Positions 8,417-16,982 of a stretch of 64,000 bases of DNA are shown one piece after another. The notes below the pieces were generated by a model. It was not told where the DNA came from. It saw only the letters and a list, made by a program, of their open reading frames with translations, and made no database searches. Positions within the stretch are counted from its first letter, which is position 1; every line of letters starts with the position of its first letter. A program made the translations under genes and the position numbers. The DNA is from Amphibacillus sediminis NBRC 103570 (GTDB lineage: Bacteria; Bacillota; Bacilli; Bacillales; Amphibacillaceae), in assembly GCF_001552275.1 (NCBI RefSeq), contig NZ_BCQW01000013.1, forward strand, positions 1-64,000, read 5' to 3'.

Positions 8417-10492
8417 ATGATGAAAAAAGAATCTGCGGTAATTCTCAAGATATTGCTCGAAACAAAAACAATTGATTTGGACAAGCTGTCATTATTGGTC
8501 AGGAAAAACAAGAAGCAGATGTGGTATGAGCTTTCCGTACTGAATCAATATTTGGTTGATTGTGATTTATCTCCGATCGAAATCAAAAATGGTGTACTTG
8601 TTATTCCAGAAGCGGAGGTGAACGAGTGGAAAACCATTTTAGTTCGAGAAAAAATGGATGGCTTTAGGTTACAGCAAGAACGGATCTTTATTCTAATCCT
8701 TTATATCGCTTGTCGGCAAGAATTTGTTTCAACATATCACCTTCAGGATTTAGTCGGGTTAAGTCGTAATTCTGTCATGATTGATATCAGAAAATTGAGG
8801 AAACTTATCAATCATTATGATGTAGCTCTACATTATGACAGAAAAAACGGCTATAAGTTCACTGGAAATGAGTTAAAAATTCGTAAGCTGATGGAGTATG
8901 CCCTGTCTAAATTAAATGAAGTCGTTCCATTAGACAAAGTCACAACCTTTTTTGAGGAAATATGGCATGTTTCATTTAAGATCGGAGAACTGAATGATGA
9001 GATTTTAAATCTAGCTAAGCACTATCAGCTTGAGTTTGTGATGGATAGGCTTGAGGAGTTTGTCTACTTTTTCGCTTTTATGAAAATGAGACGAAAAGAA
9101 ACACCGATCCCTTTTGCAGAGCATGATAAAGAAATTTTAAGTCAACAACGTCTGTATCCAATGGCTGTTAGCTTAGTAAAAGATATCTATCACTCGAAGC
9201 GTTATGATGAAATTTTGTTTTGGGAGACACGATTACTAAGTATTATTCAGGGCGATAAAGGGGATAGTAAGGATAATTATTTTACACAACTAACTACAAG
9301 TATTATTCAAAATGTACAAACTATGATTGGGATAAAATATAAAAATGTTGAACTCATTGAGCGAACCCTTTATCAACATATCGTGCCAGCTTATTTTCGA
9401 ATTAAATTTGATGTGTATTATAAAAATCCACTTCTGGACAAAATAAAAACGGAATACAGGGATTTGTTCCATTTGACCAAAAAGGGGCTACAGCCATTAG
9501 CAGATGAGTTGAATAAAAGCATATCTGATAATGAAATTGCTTATTTCACTATTCATTTTGGCGGTTATTTGTATTCAAATCAAGAACGAGAAAAACAAAA
9601 ACTGCGGGCTTTAGCCGTTTGTCCGAATGGTATTAGCTCCTCACTGATTATGAATGCGAGTCTTAAGTCCATTTTTCCGGAAATTGAATTTGTTCAGGAG
9701 CACAGTCTAAATCGAGCAAAAATGTTGCCAGAAGATGAGTATGACATTATTTTTTCCACAACCTTTTTTCCAGCTAACAAAAAATTATATCTGACCAAGC
9801 CAATTTTAAATCCTGTCGAGCGTGAAGTGTTGCGTGAGAAGGTTTGCGCAGACTTTGACCTTCTTGATCGTCAAAAGAGTATTGATTTGAAAAAACTAAT
9901 CGCCATTGTTGAAAGGCATGGAACGATTCAATATAAGGATCGCTTATATACAGATTTGCAAGCCTATTTATATGGAGTTGGTACAGATGCTTATAAGGGG
10001 GCGAAAAACTTGCCAGATCTTTTAAATGAAACACTTATCCGAGTTTCTTCAGCGCGAATGAATTGGAAGGAAGCCATTCGTGAAGCCGCTCGACCGTTAC
10101 TAGAACAACATTATATTAATGAATCTTACATTCAAGCCATGATTAAAAGCGTCGAAAAAATCGGACCTTATATTGTGCTTGCACCGAAAGTCGCTGTTCC
10201 TCATGCCAGACCAGAGGAGGGAGTGAAAAAACTAGGCATTAGCTTATTAAAACTCGATCATCCAGTTGACTTTAATAGTGAAGGAGAGGATGACCCAGAA
10301 CGGTTCGTTCAGCTTGTCTTTGTTTTAGCAGCAGTAGATGGTCAAGCCCACTTATCAGCATTAGTACAGCTGTCAAAAATTCTGGATGACGAAGAAAATA
10401 TTGAGCAGCTTATTAAATTGAAAGAACCTTTGAAGATTTATCAGTTAATTAAACAGTTAGTAGAACAGGAAGGAGGAACTGAACATGATTAA
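8417..10492 (+). CDS. PRD-domain transcriptional activator with fused PTS EIIB-like and EIIA domains
   Basis: This is a BglG/MtlR-type regulator of about 690 residues. In order it has: N-terminal helix-turn-helix (about 1-160, with QDLVGLSRNSVMIDIRKLR), two PTS regulation domains (about 180-390, histidines in YQHIVPAYFRIK and AYFTIHFGGYL), an EIIB-like segment (about 400-490, AVCPNGISSSLIM) and a C-terminal EIIA of the mannitol/fructose class (about 540-690), active histidine in KVAVPHARPE. No separate EIIA gene is nearby, so this domain may also phosphorylate the EIIB encoded next. GTG at 8408 is possible, but ATG at 8417 is better placed after AGGTGAT. It overlaps the EIIB gene by 8 bp. Confidence 0.88.
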   Translation: MMKKESAVILKILLETKTIDLDKLSLLVRKNKKQMWYELSVLNQYLVDCDLSPIEIKNGVLVIPEAEVNEWKTILVREKMDGFRLQQERIFILILYIACRQEFVSTYHLQDLVGLSRNSVMIDIRKLRKLINHYDVALHYDRKNGYKFTGNELKIRKLMEYALSKLNEVVPLDKVTTFFEEIWHVSFKIGELNDEILNLAKHYQLEFVMDRLEEFVYFFAFMKMRRKETPIPFAEHDKEILSQQRLYPMAVSLVKDIYHSKRYDEILFWETRLLSIIQGDKGDSKDNYFTQLTTSIIQNVQTMIGIKYKNVELIERTLYQHIVPAYFRIKFDVYYKNPLLDKIKTEYRDLFHLTKKGLQPLADELNKSISDNEIAYFTIHFGGYLYSNQEREKQKLRALAVCPNGISSSLIMNASLKSIFPEIEFVQEHSLNRAKMLPEDEYDIIFSTTFFPANKKLYLTKPILNPVEREVLREKVCADFDLLDRQKSIDLKKLIAIVERHGTIQYKDRLYTDLQAYLYGVGTDAYKGAKNLPDLLNETLIRVSSARMNWKEAIREAARPLLEQHYINESYIQAMIKSVEKIGPYIVLAPKVAVPHARPEEGVKKLGISLLKLDHPVDFNSEGEDDPERFVQLVFVLAAVDGQAHLSALVQLSKILDDEENIEQLIKLKEPLKIYQLIKQLVEQEGGTEHD

Positions 10493-10766
10493 AGTATTGA
10501 CAGTCTGTGGCAATGGGATTGGCAGTAGTTTGTTATTGAAGTTGAAAATTGAAGAAATTGCGAAGGAAGCCGGTATTTCTGTTGAGGCAGAATCGATTGA
10601 TTCTGGTTCAGCAACAGGAAAAAAAGCAGATTTGATCGTTACAGTAAAGGAGTTAGCTGGTGCCTTCCCTGAAGATCAAAAGGTTGCAATTATTCGCTCT
10701 TATACGAATAAGAAGAAGATCAAAGAAGATGTATTACCAATTCTAGAAGAAATGGCACAACAATAA
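10485..10766 (+). CDS. PTS EIIB component, ascorbate/galactitol type
   Basis: This 93-residue cytoplasmic EIIB carries its phosphorylation site at C8 in TVCGNGIGSS, the P-loop typical of the ascorbate (Sga/Ula) family. It receives phosphate from an EIIA, probably the one fused to the upstream regulator, and passes it to sugar bound by the EIIC encoded 22 bp downstream. The ATG at 10485 overlaps the regulator's last codons, implying translational coupling. The substrate cannot be read from the sequence. Confidence 0.88.
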   Translation: MIKVLTVCGNGIGSSLLLKLKIEEIAKEAGISVEAESIDSGSATGKKADLIVTVKELAGAFPEDQKVAIIRSYTNKKKIKEDVLPILEEMAQQ

Positions 10767-10788
10767 TAACAAATAGGAGGGGTTTTCA

Positions 10789-12156
10789 ATGGCTATATTA
10801 AACTTCATTCAAGGCATTCTATCAGAACCAGCATTTTTAATGGGGTTAATTGCATTTGTTGGACTGATCGCATTAAGGTCTCCTTCCCATAAAGTCCTAA
10901 CAGGTACACTAGGACCAATTATTGGTTATTTAATGCTCTCAGCAGGGGCGAACGTGATTACAGCTAACCTTGAGCCGTTAGCCCAAATGATCGAAGCAGG
11001 CTTCAATATTACCGGTGTTGTACCCAATAATGAAGCTGTAGTATCAGTCGCACAGGAACTATTAGGTGTCGAGACGATGTCAATTTTAATTGTAGGGATG
11101 ATTGTCAACCTGATTGTTGCACGTTTTACGCATTATAAATATGTTTTCTTAACTGGTCATCATAGCTTTTTCATGGCATGTTTACTTTCTGCTGTTCTCG
11201 GGTCAATCGGTTTTGCTGGTTGGGAGCTCATTCTACTTGGTGGCTTTTTCTTAGGGGCATTAAGTGCAGTGCTTCCAGCAATTGGCCAGCGCCTAACCTT
11301 AAAGGTTACGGATGGTGATGAAATTGCCATGGGTCACTTTAGTAGTGTTGGCTATTATGTGGCGGGATTGATTGGTAAGCTTGTCGGTAAAGAAAGTAAA
11401 AGTACAGAAGAAATAGAAGTTCCAGAAAAATATGCTTTCTTAAGAAATACAACCATTTCAACCGCGATAACGATGCTTGTCTTTTATGTTATTGCTGCCT
11501 TAGTGGCAGGACCAGAGTTTGTCGGCACCATATCAGAAGGAACGTCGCCCATAGTTTTTGCCATTGTATCAGGTTTATTGTTTGCCGTTGGGGTAACGAT
11601 TGTTTATGCAGGTGTTCGAATGATCTTAGCAGACTTACTGCCTGCCTTTCAGGGGATTGCGACAAAGGTTATTCCAAATGCTGTACCTGCAGTAGACTGT
11701 GCTGTGTTTTTTACCTATGCTCCTACCGCTGTTATTATCGGTTTTGTCAGCAGCTTTATTGGTGGGATAGTTGGGATGCTTATTTTAGGTGGAATAGGCG
11801 GCGTGTTAATTATTCCAGGTATGGTTCCGCATTTCTTCACAGGAGCTACTGCTGGGATTTATGGTAATGCAACAGGAGGGCGAAGAGGTGCGCTAGTGGG
11901 AGCGTTTGTTAATGGATTACTGATCTCATTCCTGCCAGCCTTATTACTTCCTGTACTTGGTGATCTCGGCTTTTCAAACACAACTTTTGGTGATACGGAC
12001 TTTGCCCTTTCTGGGATTGTACTTGGTCGTATTGGGGATTGGATCGGCAATGGGGGGATTTATGCCATTGCAGCAGTATTGGTGATTGCATTAGTTGTCC
12101 CGAATTTTATTAGAAAGTCTAATTTGGCTATTAACAACACAGAATATGAAGACTAA
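10789..12156 (+). CDS. PTS EIIC permease, ascorbate (UlaA/SgaT) family
   Basis: This 455-residue polytopic membrane protein has about 10-12 hydrophobic segments and UlaA/SgaT-like features, such as HKVLTGTLGPIIGYLML near the start and a glycine-rich GGIGGVLIIPGMVPHFFTG motif in the second half. It translocates and helps phosphorylate the substrate. AGGAGG precedes the ATG. The genome context lacks the lactonase, decarboxylase and epimerase of ascorbate catabolism. An aldolase follows instead, so the true substrate may be a different sugar or sugar acid. Confidence 0.88.
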   Translation: MAILNFIQGILSEPAFLMGLIAFVGLIALRSPSHKVLTGTLGPIIGYLMLSAGANVITANLEPLAQMIEAGFNITGVVPNNEAVVSVAQELLGVETMSILIVGMIVNLIVARFTHYKYVFLTGHHSFFMACLLSAVLGSIGFAGWELILLGGFFLGALSAVLPAIGQRLTLKVTDGDEIAMGHFSSVGYYVAGLIGKLVGKESKSTEEIEVPEKYAFLRNTTISTAITMLVFYVIAALVAGPEFVGTISEGTSPIVFAIVSGLLFAVGVTIVYAGVRMILADLLPAFQGIATKVIPNAVPAVDCAVFFTYAPTAVIIGFVSSFIGGIVGMLILGGIGGVLIIPGMVPHFFTGATAGIYGNATGGRRGALVGAFVNGLLISFLPALLLPVLGDLGFSNTTFGDTDFALSGIVLGRIGDWIGNGGIYAIAAVLVIALVVPNFIRKSNLAINNTEYED

Positions 12157-12168
12157 GGAGTGAGAAGA

Positions 12169-12879
12169 ATGCCTGAACTAACGATTGATATCTATTCAGA
12201 TGGGGCAAATATTGAGCAAATGAAAGAAGCTTATCAGTCAGGCAAGGTAACTGGCTTTACTACGAACCCAAGCTTAATGAAACAAGCAGGGATTACCGAT
12301 TATACTGCATTTGCCGAAGAAGTTGTTGCTACTTTTCCAGAGGTGCCCGTGTCCTTTGAAGTGTTTGCAGATGATTTTGAGACAATGGCAAAAGAAGCAG
12401 ATAAAATTGCTTCATTTGGCTCAAATGTTTATGTGAAAATACCGATCACCAATACTAAAGGAGAATCAGCTGTTCCACTAATTAAGGAGCTTTCTGAACA
12501 TTTAGTCAAGGTAAATGTGACAGCTGTTTTTACCCTTGATCAAGTCAAGGCGGTAGTTGAAGCATTAGCTGATAAAACAGACAGTATTGTATCTGTTTTT
12601 GCAGGCAGGATAGCGGATGCAGGGATTGATCCAATCGAGATCATGAAGCAGTCAGCTGATATTTGCCATCAGAAGCGGCATGTTAAATTGCTTTGGGCTA
12701 GCTCGAGAGAGGTCTTAAATATGATTCAAGCACAGCAAGCCGGGGCTGATATTATCACGTGTACACCTGATTTGATCAAGAAGTCAGCCTCAATTGGGAA
12801 AGACTTAGAAGCCTTCTCGCTCGAAACAGTGCAAATGTTCCATGACGATATTCAAAAGCTAGGCTATCAGATTCTTTAA
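12169..12879 (+). CDS. Transaldolase-like fructose-6-phosphate aldolase
   Basis: This 236-residue protein matches the short transaldolase/F6P-aldolase class (TalC/Fsa/MipB). FTTNPSLMKQAG is near the N-terminus, the Schiff-base lysine is in VYVKIPITNTKGE, and VNVTAVFTLDQ and VSVFAGRIADAG follow. It would cleave or form a dihydroxyacetone or glyceraldehyde-3-phosphate linked product, so it may process the sugar phosphate delivered by the PTS. I place the start at ATG 12169, 8 bp after AAGGAG, rather than at the GTG at 12160, which lies inside that ribosome site. It is the last gene of the operon. Confidence 0.88.
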   Translation: MPELTIDIYSDGANIEQMKEAYQSGKVTGFTTNPSLMKQAGITDYTAFAEEVVATFPEVPVSFEVFADDFETMAKEADKIASFGSNVYVKIPITNTKGESAVPLIKELSEHLVKVNVTAVFTLDQVKAVVEALADKTDSIVSVFAGRIADAGIDPIEIMKQSADICHQKRHVKLLWASSREVLNMIQAQQAGADIITCTPDLIKKSASIGKDLEAFSLETVQMFHDDIQKLGYQIL

Positions 12880-12955
12880 ATATGAAAAAAATTTGAATAC
12901 ACATCATGCGTTATTGTTCTTCTCAAGAGAATAGTCACACGTATAAAAAGGATTG

Positions 12956-13003
12956 AAGCGGCTTCAGCTTTACTAGTAATAGGGCTAAAGCCGCTTTGTT
13001 ATT
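12956..13003 (+). terminator. Terminator of the ascorbate-type PTS operon
   Basis: Arms AAGCGGCTTCAGC (12956-12968) and GCTAAAGCCGCTT (12984-12996) pair with one mismatch and are followed by TGTTATTT. Confidence 0.8.
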
Positions 13004-13103
13004 TGAATAAAAAATGTGAACTGATACCTAATTGGCCAGTCATAGATAAACCATATCAGATTGAACTGAAGTTGCACTGATTAAGGAAAGAAACAGTAAA
13101 AGA

Positions 13104-13493
13104 TTAAATGCGCCTTGGCGTATTTGTGCCCAGATCTTATTGAGCGAAGATCGCTATAGAAAATCTATGGCATCCAATGATCGTAGTGTAACTGGCTGGG
13201 GCTGCGATTACTCGCCCTATCGAAGGGCTTTTGTAAGCCTCCCACTTGAAGAAATAAGGGAACACGTCATGTCTAAGTGGGAATCCAACAGCCAGTAACG
13301 GCCCGATTGGTTCAACTCACGTTCAGTGGAGGAGATAGGAAGCTGACTAAGTTCGCGACGTCGTGTCGCAACGTCTGCACGAGCACATCCTATGCGTCGA
13401 AACCCCACTGAACGAAGTTTCACTTTATTCAGCCGGGGTTTGAATTCCTACTCACCACTTTTAGATGTGGGAGACTTCTGCTAAATGAGTTAA
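13104..13493 (-). repeat. Family-2 repeat, copy 2, interrupted by a family-1 element
   Basis: Read on the minus strand, 13493-13429 gives the start (CAGAAGTCTCCCAC, then CCCCGGCTGA) and 13176-13104 gives the end (GGATGCC, then CACAAATACGCCAAGGCG). A complete family-1 element sits between the two halves. This is a nested insertion. Confidence 0.7.
13177..13428 (+). mobile_element. Family-1 structured repeat, copy A (full length)
   Basis: About 250 bp, from CGTAGTGTAACTGGCTGGGG to GAACGAAGTTTCAC, then TTTAT. The left flank is ATGAT rather than TTTAT, the only full copy with a degenerate left boundary. It is inserted in a family-2 repeat at a spot where other family-2 copies read ATAAA. Confidence 0.75.
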
Positions 13494-13544
13494 AATGTTA
13501 TAAAAATAGCCTTAGGCAACTAAATCATAACCTAAGGCTATCCG

Positions 13545-13931
13545 CTATTGATCATCGTTTAACTCGTCTTGAATAAAACCCCATAGCCGTTCTATTTTGG
13601 CAATGTTTGCATCCGGGTTTTTACTGATTTCTTTTAACAGCTTGGTACGTTTTAATGCTTCAATCGCTGACTGCTCTGCCTCATACAAAGAAGAATCCTC
13701 TGCAACGATGTGAGCGGGAGTGTAAGGAATATCGGTTAGACCGAGTAAATAATCTGTTGAAACATTGAAGGTTTGTGCTAGCTTAATTAATGTTTCTAAA
13801 GCGGGTTCATTACGTCCCTGTTCATAGTAACCATAAGCACTTGTACTAATATTTAAAGCCTTGGCTAAATATTCTTGCTTGAAGCCTTTCGCTTCACGTA
13901 ATTCTCTTAAGCGTTTTCGAAAGATCTCCAT
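13545..13931 (-). CDS. XRE-family transcriptional regulator
   Basis: The protein has 128 residues. Residues about 5-62 are a Cro/CI-type helix-turn-helix (LRELREAKGFKQEYLAKA, then STSAYGYYEQGRNEP), and the remaining 65 residues are a helical tail of unknown role. The ATG at 13931 is preceded by GGAGG. It is divergent from the sugar ABC operon, and palindromic AT-rich sequence lies between them, so self-regulation and possible control of the neighbour are plausible. No effector domain is recognisable. Confidence 0.85.
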   Translation of the reverse strand: MEIFRKRLRELREAKGFKQEYLAKALNISTSAYGYYEQGRNEPALETLIKLAQTFNVSTDYLLGLTDIPYTPAHIVAEDSSLYEAEQSAIEALKRTKLLKEISKNPDANIAKIERLWGFIQDELNDDQ

Positions 13932-14020
13932 CTAACCACCTCCTAATCTTGGCTGCATTATACAACGTTAGCTTGTCCAATATTTCAAAAACAACAAAAT
14001 ATTACAAAATTCATTTACAA

Positions 14021-14035
14021 ACAACATTTTGTTGT
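14021..14035. promoter_or_regulatory. Candidate operator of the XRE regulator
   Basis: ACAACATTTTGTTGT is a 5-bp-armed palindrome, and a half-site (AACAACAAAAT) lies 30 bp to its left. It sits in the divergent promoter region between the XRE gene and the sugar-binding protein gene. Assignment to this regulator is inference. Confidence 0.45.
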
Positions 14036-14108
14036 ATATAATATAAAGCGTTAATAGAATGTAAGCGAGAAGCAGGAGGGGGGATCAAAACATTGTTAAT
14101 CTATATAA

Positions 14109-14122
14109 AGTAAGCGCTGTCA
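14109..14122 (+). promoter_or_regulatory. Candidate cre box of the xylose-type ABC operon
   Basis: AGTAAGCGCTGTCA is close to the CcpA consensus; the first base differs. It lies about 100 bp upstream of the binding-protein start. Confidence 0.55.
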
Positions 14123-14223
14123 GTTAAAGGGGGCAGGTTCTTAGGGTAAATGGTTTTAAGTTAGACTCAACTTAGTTCGTACAATCAACGAACATTTAAA
14201 CTTATTCTGAGAGGAGCATTTCA

Positions 14224-15330
14224 ATGACATGGAAGATAGGTAAAATCGGCATGATCATTTTGATAGGCTTTCTGATGATCGGCTGTGGACAGGCAGTAGG
14301 ACAGGATGATGTCAAGGATGAGGTAAATGAGGATATTGGAGCGAATGATAAAGAAGAAAAGGAAACAGAAAAGATTACCATTGGTTTATCAGTTGCGGAT
14401 TTGACACTGGAACGTTGGCAGCATGATCGTGATATTTTTGTCGAGCGTGCTGAAGAGCTAGGTGCAGAAGTGCTTGTTCAGTCAGCAGATGGTCAGGATG
14501 AAAGACAGCTGTCACAAATTCAAAATATGCTATCACAAGGGGTTGATGTCTTAGTCATTATTGCGAATAACTCTGATGCTTTAAGTCCAGTCGTCGAACA
14601 GGCACACGAAGAAGGGATTCCTGTAGTGGCCTATGATCGGCTGATCAATAATGCGCCTGTCGATGCCTATGTTTCCTTTGATAATGTTAGAGTCGGTGAA
14701 TTGCAAGCTGAATATTTAATTGAAACAGTACCGACGGGGCGTTACTTCTTATTGGGAGGAGCACCGACGGATAATAATGCACATATGTTCAGAGAAGGAC
14801 AAATGAATGTCCTTCAGCCATTAATTGATCGGGGGGATATTGAGGTTGTCGGGGACCAATGGGCTGATGGTTGGTCGGCAGAGAATGCCCTCAGTATCAT
14901 TGAGAATGCCTTAACCTCAAATAATAATCAGATTGATGCGATTGTCGCTACAAATGACAGTACGGCTGGTGGTGCGATTCAAGCCTTAACGGCACAGAAT
15001 TTGGCTGGCGAAGTCGCGATATCGGGTCAGGATGCCGATTTGGCAGCCGTACAACGTATCGCTGAGGGAATACAATCGATGACCATCTATAAGCCGATTA
15101 AGGATATTGCCACACGTAATGCCGAGGTAGCGATTGAACTGGTTAAAGGGGGAGAAGTTGTCTCAGATGAGCGTGTTGATAATGGGGCTGTGGAAGTACC
15201 GTTTGTTAAGCTAGAGCCAATTTTGGTTACTCGTGATAATATCATCGATACGATTGTCTTCGATCAATTTCATGATTTTGATGAGATCTATCGTAATGTA
15301 CCTGAAGAAGATCGCCCAGAGCTCCCTTAG
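14224..15330 (+). CDS. xylF: Xylose-type sugar-binding lipoprotein of an ABC importer
   Basis: This 368-residue protein is exported and lipidated: the signal sequence ends LMIGC with the lipid cysteine at C21. An acidic linker follows, then a two-lobed periplasmic-binding fold of the XylF/ChvE type (ITIGLSVADLTLERWQHD, VIIANNSDALSPVV, GIPVVAYDRLI, VATNDSTAGGAIQAL, ISGQDADLAAVQ). It delivers a pentose or similar sugar to the permease encoded downstream. GAGAGGAG is about 8 bp before the ATG. Xylose is the best family-based guess; arabinose or galactose are possible. Confidence 0.85.
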   Translation: MTWKIGKIGMIILIGFLMIGCGQAVGQDDVKDEVNEDIGANDKEEKETEKITIGLSVADLTLERWQHDRDIFVERAEELGAEVLVQSADGQDERQLSQIQNMLSQGVDVLVIIANNSDALSPVVEQAHEEGIPVVAYDRLINNAPVDAYVSFDNVRVGELQAEYLIETVPTGRYFLLGGAPTDNNAHMFREGQMNVLQPLIDRGDIEVVGDQWADGWSAENALSIIENALTSNNNQIDAIVATNDSTAGGAIQALTAQNLAGEVAISGQDADLAAVQRIAEGIQSMTIYKPIKDIATRNAEVAIELVKGGEVVSDERVDNGAVEVPFVKLEPILVTRDNIIDTIVFDQFHDFDEIYRNVPEEDRPELP

Positions 15331-15466
15331 CTTAGGATGATTGGATTGACATGAGGGCACGATTTTAACCTTGCCCACATTATATGCTAACTTTGTCACT
15401 GATAACAAGTAGGGGGCTACCTCCTACTTGTTGCTAATGGATTGAATGATCACGGGGGTGGTATAT

Positions 15467-16981
15467 GTGAGTGAATTTGCGTTACAAATGAAGGAGATTA
15501 CCAAGGAATTTCCTGGTGTCAAAGCATTGGATCGAGTGAGCTTCTCTGTTAAGAAGGGGGAGATTCATGCGTTATGTGGTGAGAATGGTGCAGGGAAATC
15601 TACATTAATGAAAATATTAAGCGGTGTTTATCCAAGTGGTAGCTTTACTGGAGAAATCATCATCAATGGTCAAGTGGTTGACTTTAAAGATATTAAAGCT
15701 TCTCAAGAGGCTGGTGTTGCGATTATTTATCAGGAATTAGCGCTAGTACCTGAAATGACAGTGGCGGAAAATATTTTTTTGAGTAGTGATTTAATGAGGA
15801 AGCCGGTTATTGATTGGGCTATTCTTTATGCCAAAGCAAAGTATTGGTTAGATCAGATTGGCTTAGCTATTGATCCGCAAATGCGCTTAGGTGACCTAAC
15901 TGTAGGTAAGCAGCAATTAATTGAAATTGCTAAAGCCTTGACCAAAAAGGCGGATTTGCTGATCTTGGACGAACCAACAGCTGCTCTAACGGAGAGTGAT
16001 GTTGAGGTGTTAATCCGGCTATTAAAGGAGCTCAAGCACAAAGGTGTGACGTGTATTTATATTTCCCATAAGCTGGGTGAAGTGATGGAGCTCGCTGATA
16101 CGGTGACCGTACTAAGAGATGGTCAGACCGTAAGTACAGATCCGATTAATCAATTAACAGAACGTAAAATTGTGACGAAAATGGTCGGTCGAGAACTAAC
16201 AGATTTCTTTCCATATCAAAAACATGCAATTGGTGCTGAGGTGATGCGTGTTGAGCATTATCACTTTCGTCATATTTCAGGTGAGATGCTGGTAAAACAG
16301 GCTAGTTTCACATTAAATAAGGGTGAAATTCTTGGAGTGGCTGGTTTAATGGGATCAGGGCGAACCGAATTATTTACCAGTTTGTTTGGAGGCTATCCAG
16401 GTATGGCTTCAGGCAGAGTCATCATTGATGGCTGTGAGCTTAAGATAAAAGGTCCTGCCGAAGCCATAGCCGCAGGACTAGCCTATCTGTCAGAGGATCG
16501 AAAAAAATATGGTCTCATTCTTAACATGGAAATTAGTAAAAATGCAACCCTTGCAGCATTAAACAAAGTGATGTCAGGAGGTTTAATTGATCGGGCATTA
16601 GAATTGCAAAAAGCAGAGACACTTACAAATAAAATGAAATTAAAAGCCCATAACCTAGAGGCTCATGTTGGACAGCTAAGTGGTGGAAATCAACAAAAGG
16701 TTGTCTTAAGTAAATGGTTATTCACCGAACCCAAAATACTGATCCTAGACGAGCCTACTCGAGGAATTGATGTCGGAGCGAAGTATGAAATTTACAAAAT
16801 TATCAATGAATTAGCTAGTCAAGGTGTGGCGATTGTCATTATTTCATCAGAGTTACCAGAGGTGTTAGGGATGTCGGATCGGATCTTAGTCATGAGTGAA
16901 AGAGAAGTGACAGGACATTTATTGCGATCAGAAGCTAGTCAAGAAAAAATTATGCAATATGCGACTGCTAGGAGGCGTTAA
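15467..16981 (+). CDS. xylG: Sugar ABC transporter ATPase (CUT2, two ATP-binding domains)
   Basis: This protein of about 504 residues has two ABC domains. The first has Walker A GENGAGKSTLMKIL, a TVGKQQ signature and Walker B LLILDEPTAAL. The second has a degenerate Walker A (GLMGSGRTELF), signature LSGGNQQK and LILDEPTRGIDVG. This arrangement is diagnostic of the ribose/xylose CUT2 class, where only one site is fully canonical. I choose GTG at 15467 because a G-rich ribosome site (15453-15460) precedes it; a start at 15446 would put that site inside the gene. It abuts the permease gene. Confidence 0.88.
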   Translation: MSEFALQMKEITKEFPGVKALDRVSFSVKKGEIHALCGENGAGKSTLMKILSGVYPSGSFTGEIIINGQVVDFKDIKASQEAGVAIIYQELALVPEMTVAENIFLSSDLMRKPVIDWAILYAKAKYWLDQIGLAIDPQMRLGDLTVGKQQLIEIAKALTKKADLLILDEPTAALTESDVEVLIRLLKELKHKGVTCIYISHKLGEVMELADTVTVLRDGQTVSTDPINQLTERKIVTKMVGRELTDFFPYQKHAIGAEVMRVEHYHFRHISGEMLVKQASFTLNKGEILGVAGLMGSGRTELFTSLFGGYPGMASGRVIIDGCELKIKGPAEAIAAGLAYLSEDRKKYGLILNMEISKNATLAALNKVMSGGLIDRALELQKAETLTNKMKLKAHNLEAHVGQLSGGNQQKVVLSKWLFTEPKILILDEPTRGIDVGAKYEIYKIINELASQGVAIVIISSELPEVLGMSDRILVMSEREVTGHLLRSEASQEKIMQYATARRR

Positions 16982-16982
16982 A

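Noticed and set aside
13217-13423. A 68-codon minus-strand frame, with similar frames at 43434-43628, 57003-57239 and 59826-60173
   Set aside because: All lie within family-1 repeats. They differ in frame and length between copies and have no ribosome site, so they are shadows of the repeated DNA.
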